This document shows, one piece after another, positions 1 through 12,240 of a stretch of DNA of 64,000 bases (positions are counted from its first letter, which is position 1; the number at the start of each line of letters is the position of its first letter). Below the pieces are notes generated by a model, which was not told the DNA's origin, made no database searches, and worked only from the letters and a program-made list of their open reading frames with translations. Source of the stretch: Clarkia xantiana subsp. parviflora. Lineage: Eukaryota > Streptophyta > Magnoliopsida > Myrtales > Onagraceae. The translations under genes were made by a program, and so were the position numbers. Location of the stretch: the NCBI GenBank assembly GCA_036873135.1, contig JAPTYO010000015.1:7729683-7793682 (forward strand), in the 5' to 3' direction.

Positions 1-1986
1 GAGGATGACCTCAACACTCTCAAAATGGTTCACCTCTACCGTTGGGGAGACAACTTCATACCCCTCGACGCCAACAAGCTCCTGGAGAAGGACTTGATTC
101 ACATCGGAGTCCGACTCCTCGACTCCGTTTCCAAAGATTTAGTCATCTGGGTAACGCTTCTAATCATCTTGTCTTTTATTTTTGCAGCCAAGAAGGCATC
201 TCTGCTGACTAGTCTCATGTTGAAGCAGGGCGAGACTGACGCCGTCCCTGGTGGATCCAAGAGGAAGCGAAAGTCGCTGAAGAAGGGCGCCTCCTCTTCC
301 GCCACCCCACCTGCTGCCCCTCCAACCGAAGAACAGGTCGTGGCTAAGAAAGCCAGGAGGGAGGAGATAGATCAGGCCTTCGGGGCCACCACCGCCGAGG
401 AAGGTAAGCGTGTTCGTCGTGCTATTAAGAAATACAGGAAGCTGGTTCCCAAGGAGTTTATCCCCGCTGATCGGGAATCGCGCGTTCAGAAAATCAAGAA
501 CATCCTTCGAGGAGAAGTCCCCCGCGTTCTCAAGGCGGGATATTACAACTTCTTTGGGAAGGACCAGCATCTCGAACGCCAAATTCTCTGGTGTCCTCGT
601 GGAATTCTTCCTGATTATATTCGTCCTGCCACAGCAGGTCCATAGGAAGCTCCTGCTCCGACGAAGGCTACCACTCCCGCGGAGGCTGCGGCTCCGCAAG
701 AGCTGATGCTGGAGGATGTCCCGACGGAAACCCAGTTCCGTCGGGTGACCGATTTGGAAGCCTCTCCTTCCTCCGAGGAACCCAATGAGGGTGCCCTGCT
801 TCCCCGCGGTAGGTCAAGACAAAGCAGCCTGAGGCCCGTCGTGAGAGACGTGTCCCGGAGCCCTCCTCCTGAGCTCCGCACTCCTACTCCTGAGCCTCCT
901 CCGACCGAGGTAGCTCCTCCCGCTGATGATGCCGAGGTTATCCCTCCTCTTCCGATGGATGAAAATCTTTATAAGATTTACACCCCCGACCAGGCGACGG
1001 TTCCCTGGCGTCCGATCGAATCCCTCCAAGGGTTTTCGGTTCGACGGGGGAATCTTCAGCCTGACTTGGCCCTGCATCTGCTGGCAGGGTCAATTCCTCC
1101 CGCTTTGAGACAGCCGCTTTGCTTGGCGCGGGAGGACATCGAAGAGGAGTTCCGCGCTATGGCCGTCCGTCGGATGGAGGTAATACTTTACCTTTGCTTT
1201 GTTTTCTTCATTGTCTTTGCCTTCGACTATCGGGTTCTTAATCTCTTTTTCCTTTCGCCTTTGGAAACTGCGGACCAGCAGCGCTGCTTTGGCATTGCCC
1301 TGGCTCTGAAGAGTGCTTTGGAGGAGGCTGAAGCTAAGTCGAACCCAGACGTGCTAGCCAAGCTCTAGGCAGACCTCGACGAGGCTGTGGCGGCCAAAGA
1401 CAAGATGGCCAAGGAGAAGGCTCTCCTTGACGAGATGGCCAAGGGCCTGCTTAAGCAGGTTCAAGATCATGAGGTCGTCTTACGTCGGGAGCAGAGGATG
1501 ATGCAGGAGGACCATCGACGGCACGAGGCAGAGAAGGAGCAACTCCTCCGCGAGAAAGGTGTTTTCGCGGATCTTCTCGCGGAGACCAAGGCGAGGTTTG
1601 AGGCTGAGAGGGCTGAGTTCTCTGCCAAGCTGGCTGAGGCAAAGGCTCAGGCCCACGAGGAGGGTCGTCTGCGGGGCCGCGAGGAGTATCGGGACTCTGA
1701 AGATTTCAAGGCGGAAGCCGTGGGGTTCTGCAAGGCCGAGATGGAGAACGTTCTATTCAACGCCATCGAGGAACTTTATACGGCACACGAGGGCTCCATC
1801 GACTTTAAGAAGTCCGAGACCCTTGCCCCCTTCGCCGAGAAATACTTCAACCTCCCCGCGGAGAGCGATGAGGCCGATGCCGTGGACCCGACTCCGCAGA
1901 CTGCGGAGCCTTCTGCCCAGGTCCCTCCGAATCCTGCTCCCTCCGATGCCGCTGAAGATCCGACCTCCAACAAGGACCAAGCTTAG
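1..1986 (+). pseudogene. Antisense additional ORF (aORF) of A1, 5' end outside window, broken
   Basis: This is the continuation of a spliced gene seen complete in A3. Visible parts are the end of exon 2 (to 150), a very short intron (GT at 151, CAG at 185-187), exon 3 (to 1179) and an exon 4 equivalent (1264-1986). The protein has a basic stretch (KRKRKSLKK near 270), a conserved block around EEGKRVRRAIKKYRKLVPKEFIP, a proline-rich acidic middle, then a long coiled coil and an acidic tail. Two stops break it: TAG at 643-645, where A3 has TCG in the equivalent frame, and TAG at 1366-1368, where A3 has CAG. The last acceptor AG is replaced by TG (1262-1263), but both intron equivalents are multiples of three, so the frame stays open through them. 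The N-terminal half of the family resembles the putative gypsy-type transposon domain (Transposase_28-like); its function is unknown. Confidence 0.8.
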
Positions 1987-3001
1987 CGCTTTATATTTTT
2001 AGTCCTTGTAATTTCTCCTTGTCTTCTTTATCTTTTGTACCGGAACCCTTAGGCCTTCGAGCCCTTATATAAGCAGTTTCTTTTCATCTGTTTTGGCCTC
2101 GATACTCGTTTGCACTTACGTAAAGCGGCTTTAAATTCGTTACTCAGAACGTTCCGATGCACCGTTTAAGATGACTTCATACGTCTTTCCGACGCTTTAC
2201 TCGAGATTTTACCACTTAAGGTTTCTGATCTAATCGGGACTTTACCACTTAAGGTTTCTCGTCCAATCAGGACTTCACCACTTAAGGTTTCTCGTCCAAT
2301 CGGGACTTCACCACTTAAGGTTTCTCGTCCAATCGGGACTTCACCACTTAAGGTTTCTCGTCCAATCGGGACTTCACCACTTAAGGTTTCTCGTCCAATC
2401 GGGACTTCACCACTTAAGATGATTTTTCACACCCCTTAGGGCTTTTACCGCGCCGAATCAGACGACTTTAATCGTACCCTTCAATGGCTTTTATCGCGCC
2501 TTTACCAGACGGCTTAATCGTACCCTTTAAGGCTTTTTGCCGCATCATATAGACGACTTACGCGGACCTGCTAAGGCTTTTTCGTACCCGTTAAGGCTTT
2601 TGGCCGCATCATATAGACGACTTACGCGGACCCATTAGGGCCTTTTCATACCTAGGTTTTTGGTTGCATCATAAAGACGACTTACGCATACCCCGTAGGG
2701 CTTTTGTCCGTACCTGTTAAGGCTTTTGGCCGCATCATATAGACGACTTATGCATACCTCGTAAGGCTTTTTATCGTACCTCGGAAGGCTTTTTGTCGCG
2801 CCATAAAGGCGACTTACTCGTACCTCGTAAGGCTTTTTATCGTACCTCGGAAGGCTTTTTGTCGCGCCCTTCAGGACGTCTTACTAACAATTAGAATAAA
2901 TCTAAAATAATTTGATCGGAAGCAACCTCTTTTATTGATAACTCAAAGCTTTGCTTACATCGGATTGATAGATAACTTGCGCCATTCGTGGCGACTTAAT
3001 A
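1987..3001. repeat. Hypervariable region between aORF and pol of A1, with 33-bp tandem array
   Basis: Between the convergent aORF and pol 3' ends lies non-coding DNA made of short degenerate tandem motifs. About six near-identical copies of a 33-bp unit (core caccacttaaggtttctcg) occupy 2210-2418. They are followed by diverged modules built on cgtacc..aaggcttttt..gcgcc up to about 2880. Tat elements are known for such variable tandem repeats downstream of pol. No ORF of note is present. Confidence 0.85.
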
Positions 3002-6000
3002 TCAAACATGATACTTCTTCAAGTGTTCGCCACTGAAGGAATGCTTCAACGTCTTGCCATCAAGGTCCTCTAGCTTGTATGCATTTTGGGCTGGCATCCC
3101 TACGATCTTGTAAGGTCCCTCCCATTTCGGCGAAAGCTTGTTGATCTGATCTTGATGAATGAACTCGTTCCTCCGCCAGACAAGTTCTCCAACGAAGAAC
3201 TGTCGGGACTTGACACGTCGATTGTAATATCGGGCTGTTGCCAGACGCATCCGGGCCTGGACTTCATCAGCCTTCCATCTTTTCTCTTCGAGCAAGTCTA
3301 AGTCTAGACGTCTCATTTCCTCGTTCGTCAGAGGCTCGTAATATTTCGCGCGATGGGACGCCACCGCTATCTCCACGGGAGCGACTGCCTCCGTGCCATA
3401 GACCAGGCCAAACGGAGATTCTCCTGTTGATTGCTTGGGTGTTGTTCTAACAGCCCACAGCACATTTTCCAGCTCATCCAGCCAATGGCCCTGCAAGGCA
3501 TAGACTCTCTTCTTCAAGCCATCCATCACGATCTTGTTGGCTGATTCTACTTGGCCATTGGTCTGAGCATGGCGGACTGAAGCGGTCCGGTGTTCGATGT
3601 TCAACTCCTCCAGGTACTCCTTCAATTGAGCCCCATTGAACGGGGGGCCATTGTCGCTGACCAGCACTCGAGGAACCCCATACCGGGATATGATCTGAGT
3701 TTGGAGGAACTTGAGGATCTGCTGTCCTGTCGTCTTGGCCAATGCCTTAGCCTCTATCCATTTCGAAAAGTAATCGATGGCCACGAGCAAGTACTTGCAC
3801 TGACCTTTCGCTTGGGGAAGAGGTCCCACCAAATCAGTCCCCCATTGCGCGAAAGGCCAAGCACTCCTGATGGGCATTAAGTCCGCGGCGGGAGCTACGA
3901 TATTTGGAGCGTACCTCTGGCATGCATCACAGGATCGGACCATTGCTGTCGCCTCCTTGTTCATCGAAGGCCAATAGTAGCCTAGGTTTAATGCCTTCCT
4001 CACGATAGATCGGGCCCCTTCATGACAGGCCGCGACTCCCTCGTGTAGTTCTCTCAGGATTCGATTTGTATCAGGTTCCGCCACGCATTTCAGGAAAGGC
4101 TTCACATGCCCCTTCTTGTATAACTGGTTGTCCACCATCGCGTAGTCGTTCGCAATTCGACGCAGCCTGACAGCTGCCACATCATCATCGGGGAGCACCC
4201 CCGTAGTCAGGTATGTGACCATCGGGGTCATCCAGGTGGGTTTCTCTTCTTCCTCCGATCCTGCTTCTACAGCGCATACCTCCGATGGATCGATGGTTAA
4301 GATAATCACTCTCTCCAGGAAGTGCACCTTCCGATTCTCTTCAGGGACCACTCCTAGGGCAAACTTGCTTAAGGCGTCTGCCTCCGCGTTTTCTTCCCTT
4401 GGGATTGCCTCGATATCAAAGCTTTTGAAGCTTTCCTTCAAAGTCTGCACCTCGTGCAAATATTCCTCATTGTCGGGCTCTTGGCCTCATAATTCCCCTG
4501 GACCTGATTCACGATCAAGCTGGCATCGCACTTTACCTTCAAATGATCGACCCCCGTACCCTTGGCAATCTTGAGACCCGTGATGAGAGCCTCGTACTCC
4601 GCTTCATTGTTGGTGGCTTTGAATGTCAAGGCCAAGGCATATCGCAGGGGCTCGCCCCCACCGGGCGGTATCAATACGAATCCTGCCCCCGACCCTCCTA
4701 CACTTGATGAGCCATCAGTGTACATCTCCCAAGTGCTCTCCTCATTTGGCTGTTCGGGCTGTTCTGTTATCGGGGCCTGTTCTGCTATCGGGACCTCCAT
4801 GGTTGCCCCCTCTGCGGGACTCGTTACTTCCAGATCGAGTGCCGTAGACTCAGCTATAAAATCCGCCAATGCCTGGCCCTTAATAGCAGTCCTCGGAGCA
4901 AAATGGATACGGAACTCCGTAAGCTCGATGGCCCATTTCACCAATCTCCCCGACGCCTCCGGTCGGTTCAAAAAGTGCTTCAGGGGCTGATTGGTCAACA
5001 CTGTAACCTCGTGTGCATGGAAGTAAGGTCGGAGCTTCCGGGCGGCAACAATCAACGCAAAGAGATACTTCTCAATAGCGGGATAATTCATTTCATGTTT
5101 GGCAAATGCCTTGCTTACATAATAGACAGGCACTTGGTTGCCTTTGACAATCTTAATCAACAAGGAACTAACAGCAACATCAGAAACAGCCAAATAGAGA
5201 TAAAGTGGCTCGCCTGGAGCCGGTTTCGCCAACGGCGGGAGGGTACGGAGATGCTGCTTGAGCGCTTGGAATGCCTCCTCGCACTTGTCGGACCATTCAA
5301 ACTTTTTGTGGGCCCTTAGCACATCAAAAAATGGCATGGCTCTGTCACTCGCCTTGGATAGGAACCGATTCATCGCGGCCAACCGGCCATTCAATACTTG
5401 AACCTCCCGATGATTCTTCGGGGACTGCATCTCTTCAATTGCTCGCAGCTTCTCAGGGTTCACCTCAATTCCTCTCTGGCTCACCATGAACCCTAGGAAC
5501 TTCCCCGAGTTCACCCCGAAGGCACACTTGTCAGGGTTCAACCGAACCTGATGAAACCTCATCCGCTCGAACGCCGCCGCCAAGTTTTGGACATGGTCTC
5601 CTGCCTGTCGGGACTTCACGAGCATGTCATCCACATATGCCTCCATGGTCTTCCCCAACATGTCTCCGAATAACTTGTTTACCATCCGCTGGTAAGTTGC
5701 TCCGGCGTTGATCAATCCGAAGGGCATCACGTCGTAGTGGTAGACGTCACTGTCAGCGTAGAAAGCTGTGTGGGGGGCATCCTCCTTCGCCATCTTGATC
5801 TGGTTGTATCCGGAGTAGGCATCCATGAAGCTCAGCAGCTCATGTCCCGATGTGGCATCCACCAACTGGTCAATCCTCGGAAGCGGGTAGCAATCCTTCG
5901 GGCAGGCCTTGTTTAAGTCGCGGAAGTCGACACACATCCGCCATTTCCCATTACTCTTTCTCACCAGGACCGGGTTAGCGACCCACGTCTGGAATCGGAG

Positions 6001-8672
6001 TTCCTTGATGAATCCAGCATCGAGCAGTCTGCCCACCTCCTGCTGGATCGCGATCCTCTTGTCCGCGCCCATCGGACGCCTCCTCTGCGCGATAGGCTTA
6101 ATCGCGGGATCAATCTTCAGCTCGTGCACTATCACGTCGGGACTGATTCCTCGCATATCACTCGGGGACCAGGCAAAAAGCTCCTTGAACTCCTTCAGAA
6201 GCTCGATCAACTCTCGAGCTCTTTCCTCCGATAGAGCAGATCCGATCTTCACCTTCCTCCGAGGTCCATCGATCTCAACTTCCTTCAGTTCCTCCATGGG
6301 GGCTGGCCGCCCAAACTCCTCTCGAGGATCGGCATCGGTTTGTAGGACAGCCATGGCTTCCCTTCTTCTCCTTCGAGTGGCATTGATGTAACACTTTCGT
6401 GACGCCACTTGGTCGCCTTTAACTTCTCCGACGCCATGGTCAGTCGGGAACTTCATCTTCTGGTGGACTGTCGAGGCAACCGCCATGAGAGGGTTAATGG
6501 TGGTCCTCCCTATGATAGCATTGTACGTTCCAGCGGATTCTACCACAACGAAATCCACGTTCCGCCGTTCCATCTTCCAGCCGCTACCAAACTCTACTGG
6601 TAAGGTAATCATCCCCACCGGATAGGAAGTAGATCCAGAGAAGCCCACCATCGGGAAGTTCACCTGCGTCAGGTCCTTCTTCGTCTTTCCCATGGCCTCC
6701 AAGGCATCCATGAAAAGAATGTCGGAGGAGCTCCCTCCATCTATCAGGATCCGCTTCATCTCGAATCCGTCCACGTCTAGGGTCACGACCAGGGCGTCAT
6801 CGTGGGGGCTTTCCACGCCTATCAAATCTTCTGCCGAGAAAGAAATCACCATTTCCTCCTTCAGAGTCCACGACCGGGACCTCTTGCCTAGCACCACAGC
6901 AGCGGAGATGCGGGAAGCATAATTCTCCCGTGAAGCGGTGGTGTCTCCTCCCGCCGCCATTCCTCCGTGAATGACGTTAATGGTTCCCCGTCTCTCCTTA
7001 CGGGTTCCGGAACCAGAGGGCTCCGACTCGACCTTCTTTTTCTTCGGGGATCGATCACAGGACTTTGAACGGGACCGCGACCGACTCTTGGAACGGGAGC
7101 GGCACCTTCCCCTTCCGACGAACTCCTTCAGCTTCCCCTTCTGGATCAGCTTCTCTATCTCCTTTTTCAGCTCCCGACAGTTATCTGTGTCGTGACCATT
7201 GGCTCGATGGTACCGACAATAACGATCTAAGCGACCTCCCAAGAATTCTCCTTCCTTCCTCGGGGGGTATCGGGCAAGACCCTGCCGATCCATCACCGCT
7301 AGCACGGAGGTCATCGAGCTGTTGATGGGGATACTACGACCTTCGCGGTTATCCTTCTTCGGAGGACGCCTGTCCTCCCTTCGTTCGGGGCGACCGCGGT
7401 TCCTACTCCCTTCCGACTTGTCGCTCCCTTTGCGATCATCCGACAGCTTGGACGATGGCTTTCCTCTTCCCGATTTCGGAGGATCAAGCTCTCCGGCAGC
7501 AATCTTCGACTCCTGGACGTCGATTTGCTGTTTCACCCTCGCTTGCAGGGCCTCCATACTCCACACAGCCTTCGCGGCTACACTGTGCATCAGATCGGAC
7601 CCATATGGAGCGGATAGGTTCCGAAGGAAAGTGCGGATGGTCTCTCCCTCCGATATCTCTTCATCGATCTCCGCAGCACTGGCAGTGAATCGTTGGTAGT
7701 AATATGCCAACGATTCGTCGGGTCTCTGCACCACCTGGGTCAAGGACCTTACACTCTTCAGAAGACGCCTCCGACCTTGATACTGCTTGATGAAGCGATC
7801 GTGCATATCAGCCCAGCACGTGATGCTTCCTGGCGGGAGGCTGAAGAACCAGGTCTTTCTCCCAGGGTGATTGGGAACAGCGAACATATGAGGTCATCGT
7901 TCGAAGTCCTACCCATACAGGCCTGGACATGTCTCTGAACATGGCGAACTGGGTCCCCCTCACCATCGTACTCCTTGATGGTCGGAATACCTAGCCCGGG
8001 CGGGGCAACGGTATCTATCAGCCGCGGAACGAAGGGATGACTGGATCGATCCCTCAGCTCCGATGTCATCTGCTTCCGATCGCCCATGCAGATGCTAACG
8101 ATCTTCACCACCTGATCGGGGGTGATGGGGCCATTCAGGGGAATGGTCCTGTTTTGCACTGGTCCCGGGCCGTCGACCACGAATTTCTCCAAGTGCGCAG
8201 GCTCCTTACCCCTATTCCTGGGTTGAACCTCCTGAACCTTCTGTTCTTCTGGAACCACCCTCGGAGGGGGTGGGGGCAGCTCTTCTCGCGGAGGCAACTC
8301 CTCCGTCCTCCTGGCGGCCTCTCTCTTGTCCAACAGAGCTTCCATGGCTGCCAAAAACATAGGCATAACATCTGCCACTGCCTTGGCTAACTCCGAGTTC
8401 GAAGATGATCCTTCTTCCCTTCGCGGGACTTCTCCTCCTCTGCGTCCCACCGGGTTCGGGGGAGCCTCGTCCTCTTCCCTTCGCGGGATATCTTGCCTGT
8501 TCATCTCCGTGTCTCGGACTGAGACCTCATAACCATCACCATGCCCCCCTGTCTGGGAAAGAGCAGGGTTCTCACCTTGTTCAGCAACACGTTCCGGCAA
8601 CAGGGAATTCACAGTTCTTGCGGGACGAGAACTGCCAGCCTGAACCTGCTTCTTCTTGCCACCACCGGCCAT
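3002..8672 (-). pseudogene. A1 gag-pol polyprotein (Tat-type), two frameshifts
   Basis: The start ATG (8670-8672) lies about 35 bases after the primer-binding site. Order from the N terminus: a low-complexity head; Gag core (WFFSLPPGSITCWADMHDRF); a CHHC knuckle (CRYHRANGHDTDNC); an Arg/Ser-rich stretch at about 7030-7110; an aspartic protease with DGGSSSDI; RT with YVDDM near 5625; RT-linked RNase H; a second RNase H (TWEMYTDGSSS, near 4730); then integrase with HHCC (ending CDACQ) and DDE core (TDLVG, SDNGPPF, QVESAN). The polyprotein ends KKYHV at 3002. Alignment with A2 shows a frame loss near 7860, just before TWFFSLPP, and a one-base loss near 4460 between the second RNase H and integrase. 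RT and integrase catalytic residues are otherwise intact. Confidence 0.93.
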
Positions 8673-8707
8673 TAATCTGGTAGAAACTATCTTGACTTTT
8701 TGTAAGT

Positions 8708-8724
8708 TCCCACAGACGGTGCCA
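8708..8724 (-). other. A1 primer-binding site
   Basis: On the minus strand TGGCACCGTCTGTGGGA follows the LTR end after one base. It begins TGG, the complement of a tRNA 3' CCA. A2 has the same site with one difference (TGGCGCC). The identity of the primer tRNA was not determined. Confidence 0.8.
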
Positions 8725-8725
8725 A

Positions 8726-9482
8726 TGTTGGATCACGGTCGAAGCTCCGTTACGTCCTTGACGGAATGCTCTGGACTCCTGAGTTCCGCGTAATCCTGCA
8801 AAAGGGGATGACCTGGGTGGTGACTCAGAATCCCTCTCCGATACTTAAATGAGTAATCAATGGGGTGGCAGCAGTAATCTAAGTGCGTATTAGATGATTA
8901 GGGTTTTCTGAGGTAACTTCTTCCTTTATATAGGAGGGGAAGTTACTCAGTTACCTGTGGCCGTGATTGGCCGTTTTGCCCATAATTCCGTGTATCTCGC
9001 CACGATTCCGTATATATCGTTAGGGATTCCGTAGATTTCGCCCCACGCTCCACGTATCTTACCCGTACTCCGCGTATCTCGGGCACGCCCTGCGTATCTC
9101 GGGGGACTTATCTATATCTTTAACCGTCTCCCACTACTCTATCTAGTAGGCGGGTTTCTCGGTCTTTATCTTCTGATCACAAGTCTCGACTCATGTCGGG
9201 GACTCCAGAGTTATCTCATTCTAGATCACCACTCAGGACCCCTTGTCTCACGAGACGGGTCCAGCCTCTGCGGGGCTTTTATCATCGGGGCCTTTGCTAA
9301 GGCATATCGGGGCCTACTCAGAGGCTTCTTGTTGGGAGCATTCAGCTCATACATCGGAACCGCTAAAGTCGGGACCCTTCATACGGGGCCTCTGGGCCTT
9401 CCAGACTTTTCACGAGGCCCACTGGGCCTACTCGCCGTCTATTGGCTGTTAACGGGGCTAACGATTACATCGGAACCCATCA
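8726..9482 (-). repeat. A1 5' LTR (757 bp)
   Basis: On the minus strand it starts TGATGGGTTC and ends GATCCAACA, identical to the ends of the A2 and A3 LTRs. A TATA box (TATATAAAGG on the minus strand) lies near 8925-8933. The U3 region carries degenerate 20-bp repeats with core cgtatctcg (about 8985-9105). Position next to the PBS identifies it as the 5' LTR. Confidence 0.92.
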
Positions 9483-9655
9483 GCTCCTTCATTTTCCAGT
9501 CGTACCCAGTCATCGCTCTAGCGATCCCTCTCATCGTCCATTAGTCACTATTGCTACTGCGCTGACCGTCCGCACCGGCGTCGCCCACCTCCGAATTCCC
9601 GAACCAACCTATGGTGACGTCTCCTTCACGCATCCCTGTCATCCTTCACTCGATA
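9483..9655. other. Unassigned 173-bp flank between A1 and E
   Basis: This stretch shows no match by eye to the start of E's intact 3' LTR, which would be expected here if E's 5' LTR were complete. It may be an unrelated fragment joined when the front of that LTR was lost. No ORF or repeat recognised. Confidence 0.4.
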
Positions 9656-10128
9656 AGGTGTTAAATTTATATATATATATATATACATATATATTGTTTA
9701 TCTTTTTATATTATGCAATATGTTTAGTGTGTGGCTAAGTCCATGTTTGACAGTTCTTAGTATTCTAGGTTAAATATGAATTGGGTCGATGTTTAATAAT
9801 ATTAAATTGCAAATATAATTATTTAGTTTATTCATTTAGATATTTTTTTTATTAAATACTGTAAATTTGTGTATATATTATATTAATGGCAATTTAACTG
9901 AATAGAGTACCGAAATGGTGGAATTTTAAATAATATTTCTATTTTAGTAAAAGAACCCCCGAACTTGAATTTCTGACCGTAGACCGATTTTATAACTAGG
10001 TGTTTAATTTTTTATTCCCTAGGTAATTTATGTTTCTAGTTAGCCTTATAATTAACTAGTGGCGACTCTTTTCAAAAATCCGCGTTTTCAAAACGTATAT
10101 TGTCTTATGTCATATTTTAGGTCCAACA
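9656..10128 (+). repeat. E 5' LTR, front truncated
   Basis: It matches the 3' LTR from the (TA)n microsatellite onwards, including the shared stretches gacagttcttagtattctag and agtggcgactcttttc, and ends GGTCCAACA. About the first 140 bases of the LTR, including the TGTAAACACC start, are missing; the break lies at the edge of the (TA)n tract. Confidence 0.85.
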
Positions 10129-10131
10129 ATT

Positions 10132-10150
10132 TGACGACTCCGCTGGGGAT
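10132..10150 (+). other. E primer-binding site
   Basis: tgacgactccgctggggat starts three bases after the LTR end. It is one base from the TGGCGACTCCGCTGGGGA type found after LTRs of Ogre-like plant elements. Confidence 0.65.
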
Positions 10151-10569
10151 CATTGATGGTTCGGGTTCTTTATATTTGCTTATTTACCAAGTTTAGTTTT
10201 TATATATATATATATTCAAACTTGTTGTTCTAACTTGGTTGTTTTTGGGTGATTTCAGGTGTGTAGATATTTTTTATTATAACTGGCTATTTTTCTTTGT
10301 TGTATATGTATTATTTAAAGTCGCACACACCCACTTTAGTTTAATCTCCAAAACGCCTAAAACCCAGGGCGACTAGGAACCCCGGAGGTTTAGTACGGTA
10401 CGACCGAAGCGGCTGGGCCGCCGGTACGACTCGGAAAAACTCCATTCGCTTGTGAAGGTATCGTGATCCCTATGGTGGGGGGAGGAAACCACCTTGTCGG
10501 AAACTTATCGGTGGAACCTACCTTGTAGAGCAAAGCCACACTCTTTTTTAGACCCCTCCCTTAACATGT
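10151..10569 (+). other. E leader region
   Basis: Non-coding sequence after the PBS. The first ~190 bases are AT-rich; from about 10340 a GC-richer patch includes ggcgactaggaaccccgg and ggtggggggaggaaacc. It could hold packaging signals, but nothing direct shows this. Confidence 0.4.
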
Positions 10570-12240
10570 CGTTTTTTTATCCACATTTTGTTGTAAAAAA
10601 GTTATCATGTAAACTGTAAATTTTTCCTATTTGAGTAACCTGTTTTTTAAGCATTCATTTCATTGCATTTTAAAAAATAAAAAAATAAAAAAAAAATCAG
10701 CTAAGTAGTTAATCATTTAGTTGTAGATTTTTTTTCTAACATGCATTCCGTGTGCATTATTTTCAAAAATAATTCACCTGAATTTTTTATTTCAATCATG
10801 CATATGATATGCACTTTTTAAAAAATAATTCAGGTAAATTGAAGCATTTTTTTAGCTGTAGAGCTTTTAAATCTAAATATGCATCCCATTGTACTTTTTT
10901 AATAAAAAATTAAAAAAAAAAAAATTCAGCTAGGTAGTTAATCCTTAATTTTGCAATTTTCTTTCAAATATGCATTTCGTATGAATTGTTTTTTTTTTAA
11001 AAAAAAAAAACCTCTTACCTAATTTTTTATTTTAAACATGTGTTCCGTACGCATTATTTTCGAAAAAAATTTAGGTAAATTGTAATTTTTTAGTGCGTCG
11101 CTTATGCATTATTTTTAAAACATTTTAGGAAAAATTGTAATTCCTCTTTAGCTATTAGAGCTTCCAATTTCGAACGTGCATTCCATATGTATCCTTTTAA
11201 AAAAAACTTCTTATATGAATTGTTTTATTTTTAATAATGCATCTAGTATGCATTAATTTAAAAAAAAAAAACTTTTTAGATAAATTGTAGGCTCTCTTAG
11301 TTTTAGGGCACTTTGTTTAAAAAAAAATTTACCTGATTTTTTTAATCAAAAGACGTGCATCTCATATGCATTATTTTCGGAAAAACCTTTTAGGTAAATT
11401 GTAATTTTTCTTAGTTGTAGAACTTTATTTTTAAGTTTGCATCTTGTATTTATTTTTGTGCATCTCATATGCATTCTTTAAAAAAAAAAATTTCACTTGA
11501 ATTTCTAATTTTGAGCAACTAGGATGCATTGATTTTTATTTTCCTCTTAAAAAAAACAAAAAAATTTAGGTAGCTTGTATGTTTCTTAACTGTACAACTT
11601 TCATCTCATGTACATCTAATAGGCATTGTTACAGGAAATACGATTTTTATAGATAGATTGTAAATCTTTTCTTAATTGTTGAGCTTTTAATCCCAAACAT
11701 GCATTGCATTTGCATTTCTTTTTGTAAAAAAAAAAAATTAACTAGATTTTTCATTTCGTACATACATTCCATATGTATCATTCAGGTAAACTGGTTGTAA
11801 GTTGTAAGTTTCTTAACAGTAGAACTTTAACTTTCGAGCATGCATGAGCATTTAAAAAAATTCAAAGTGTCATTCATTTTTTATCCAAGGTGTACTACAC
11901 TTTTTCGACAAGATCTTAATTTCAACATTCGCATAAGCTAGCGTTTAAAAAAAAATAGATTTGATTCTATTTTTTGAGAAAATAGATTAATTGTGCAGTT
12001 CAGTGCGACTATTCGAGTTAAACAAATGACGAGAAATGTTTTTTTGGAAAAAAAAAAAACTTCGTTTTGAAAATCCATCCTGCGTTCGAGCCAGATAGTA
12101 CACTCAGCAAACTCAGTAAACTCCATGATGGTGCAAAACACTTTAGATCATAAATTTTGAATCCTTTTCAAAAAGTAATCAATATTATGAAGTAAATGAC
12201 ATTAGATTTTTCAAAAAAATCATGCATGATTTCTTATATT
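10570..12240. repeat. AT-rich degenerate tandem array inside E
   Basis: A roughly 100-base motif recurs about a dozen times in degraded form: a poly-A tract, then aggtaaattgtaa, then cttagttgtagagcttt, then atgcat..atatgcatt. No ORF longer than about 70 codons is present and no protein motif is visible. Confidence 0.65.

Larger units (their letters stand above)
1..9482 (-). mobile_element. Tat-lineage Ty3/gypsy retrotransposon A1, 3' end outside window
   Basis: Read on the minus strand the order is LTR, primer-binding site, gag, protease, RT, RNase H, second RNase H, integrase, tandem array, then an oppositely oriented aORF running off the window's left edge. The lack of a chromodomain, the duplicated RNase H and the antisense extra ORF are known hallmarks of the Tat clade. 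The 3' LTR and the matching target duplication are not visible; on the right the LTR ends in the TG/CA boundary at 9481-9482. Elements A2 and A3 in this window belong to the same family. Frameshifts and stops in gag-pol and aORF make this copy non-autonomous. Confidence 0.93.
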
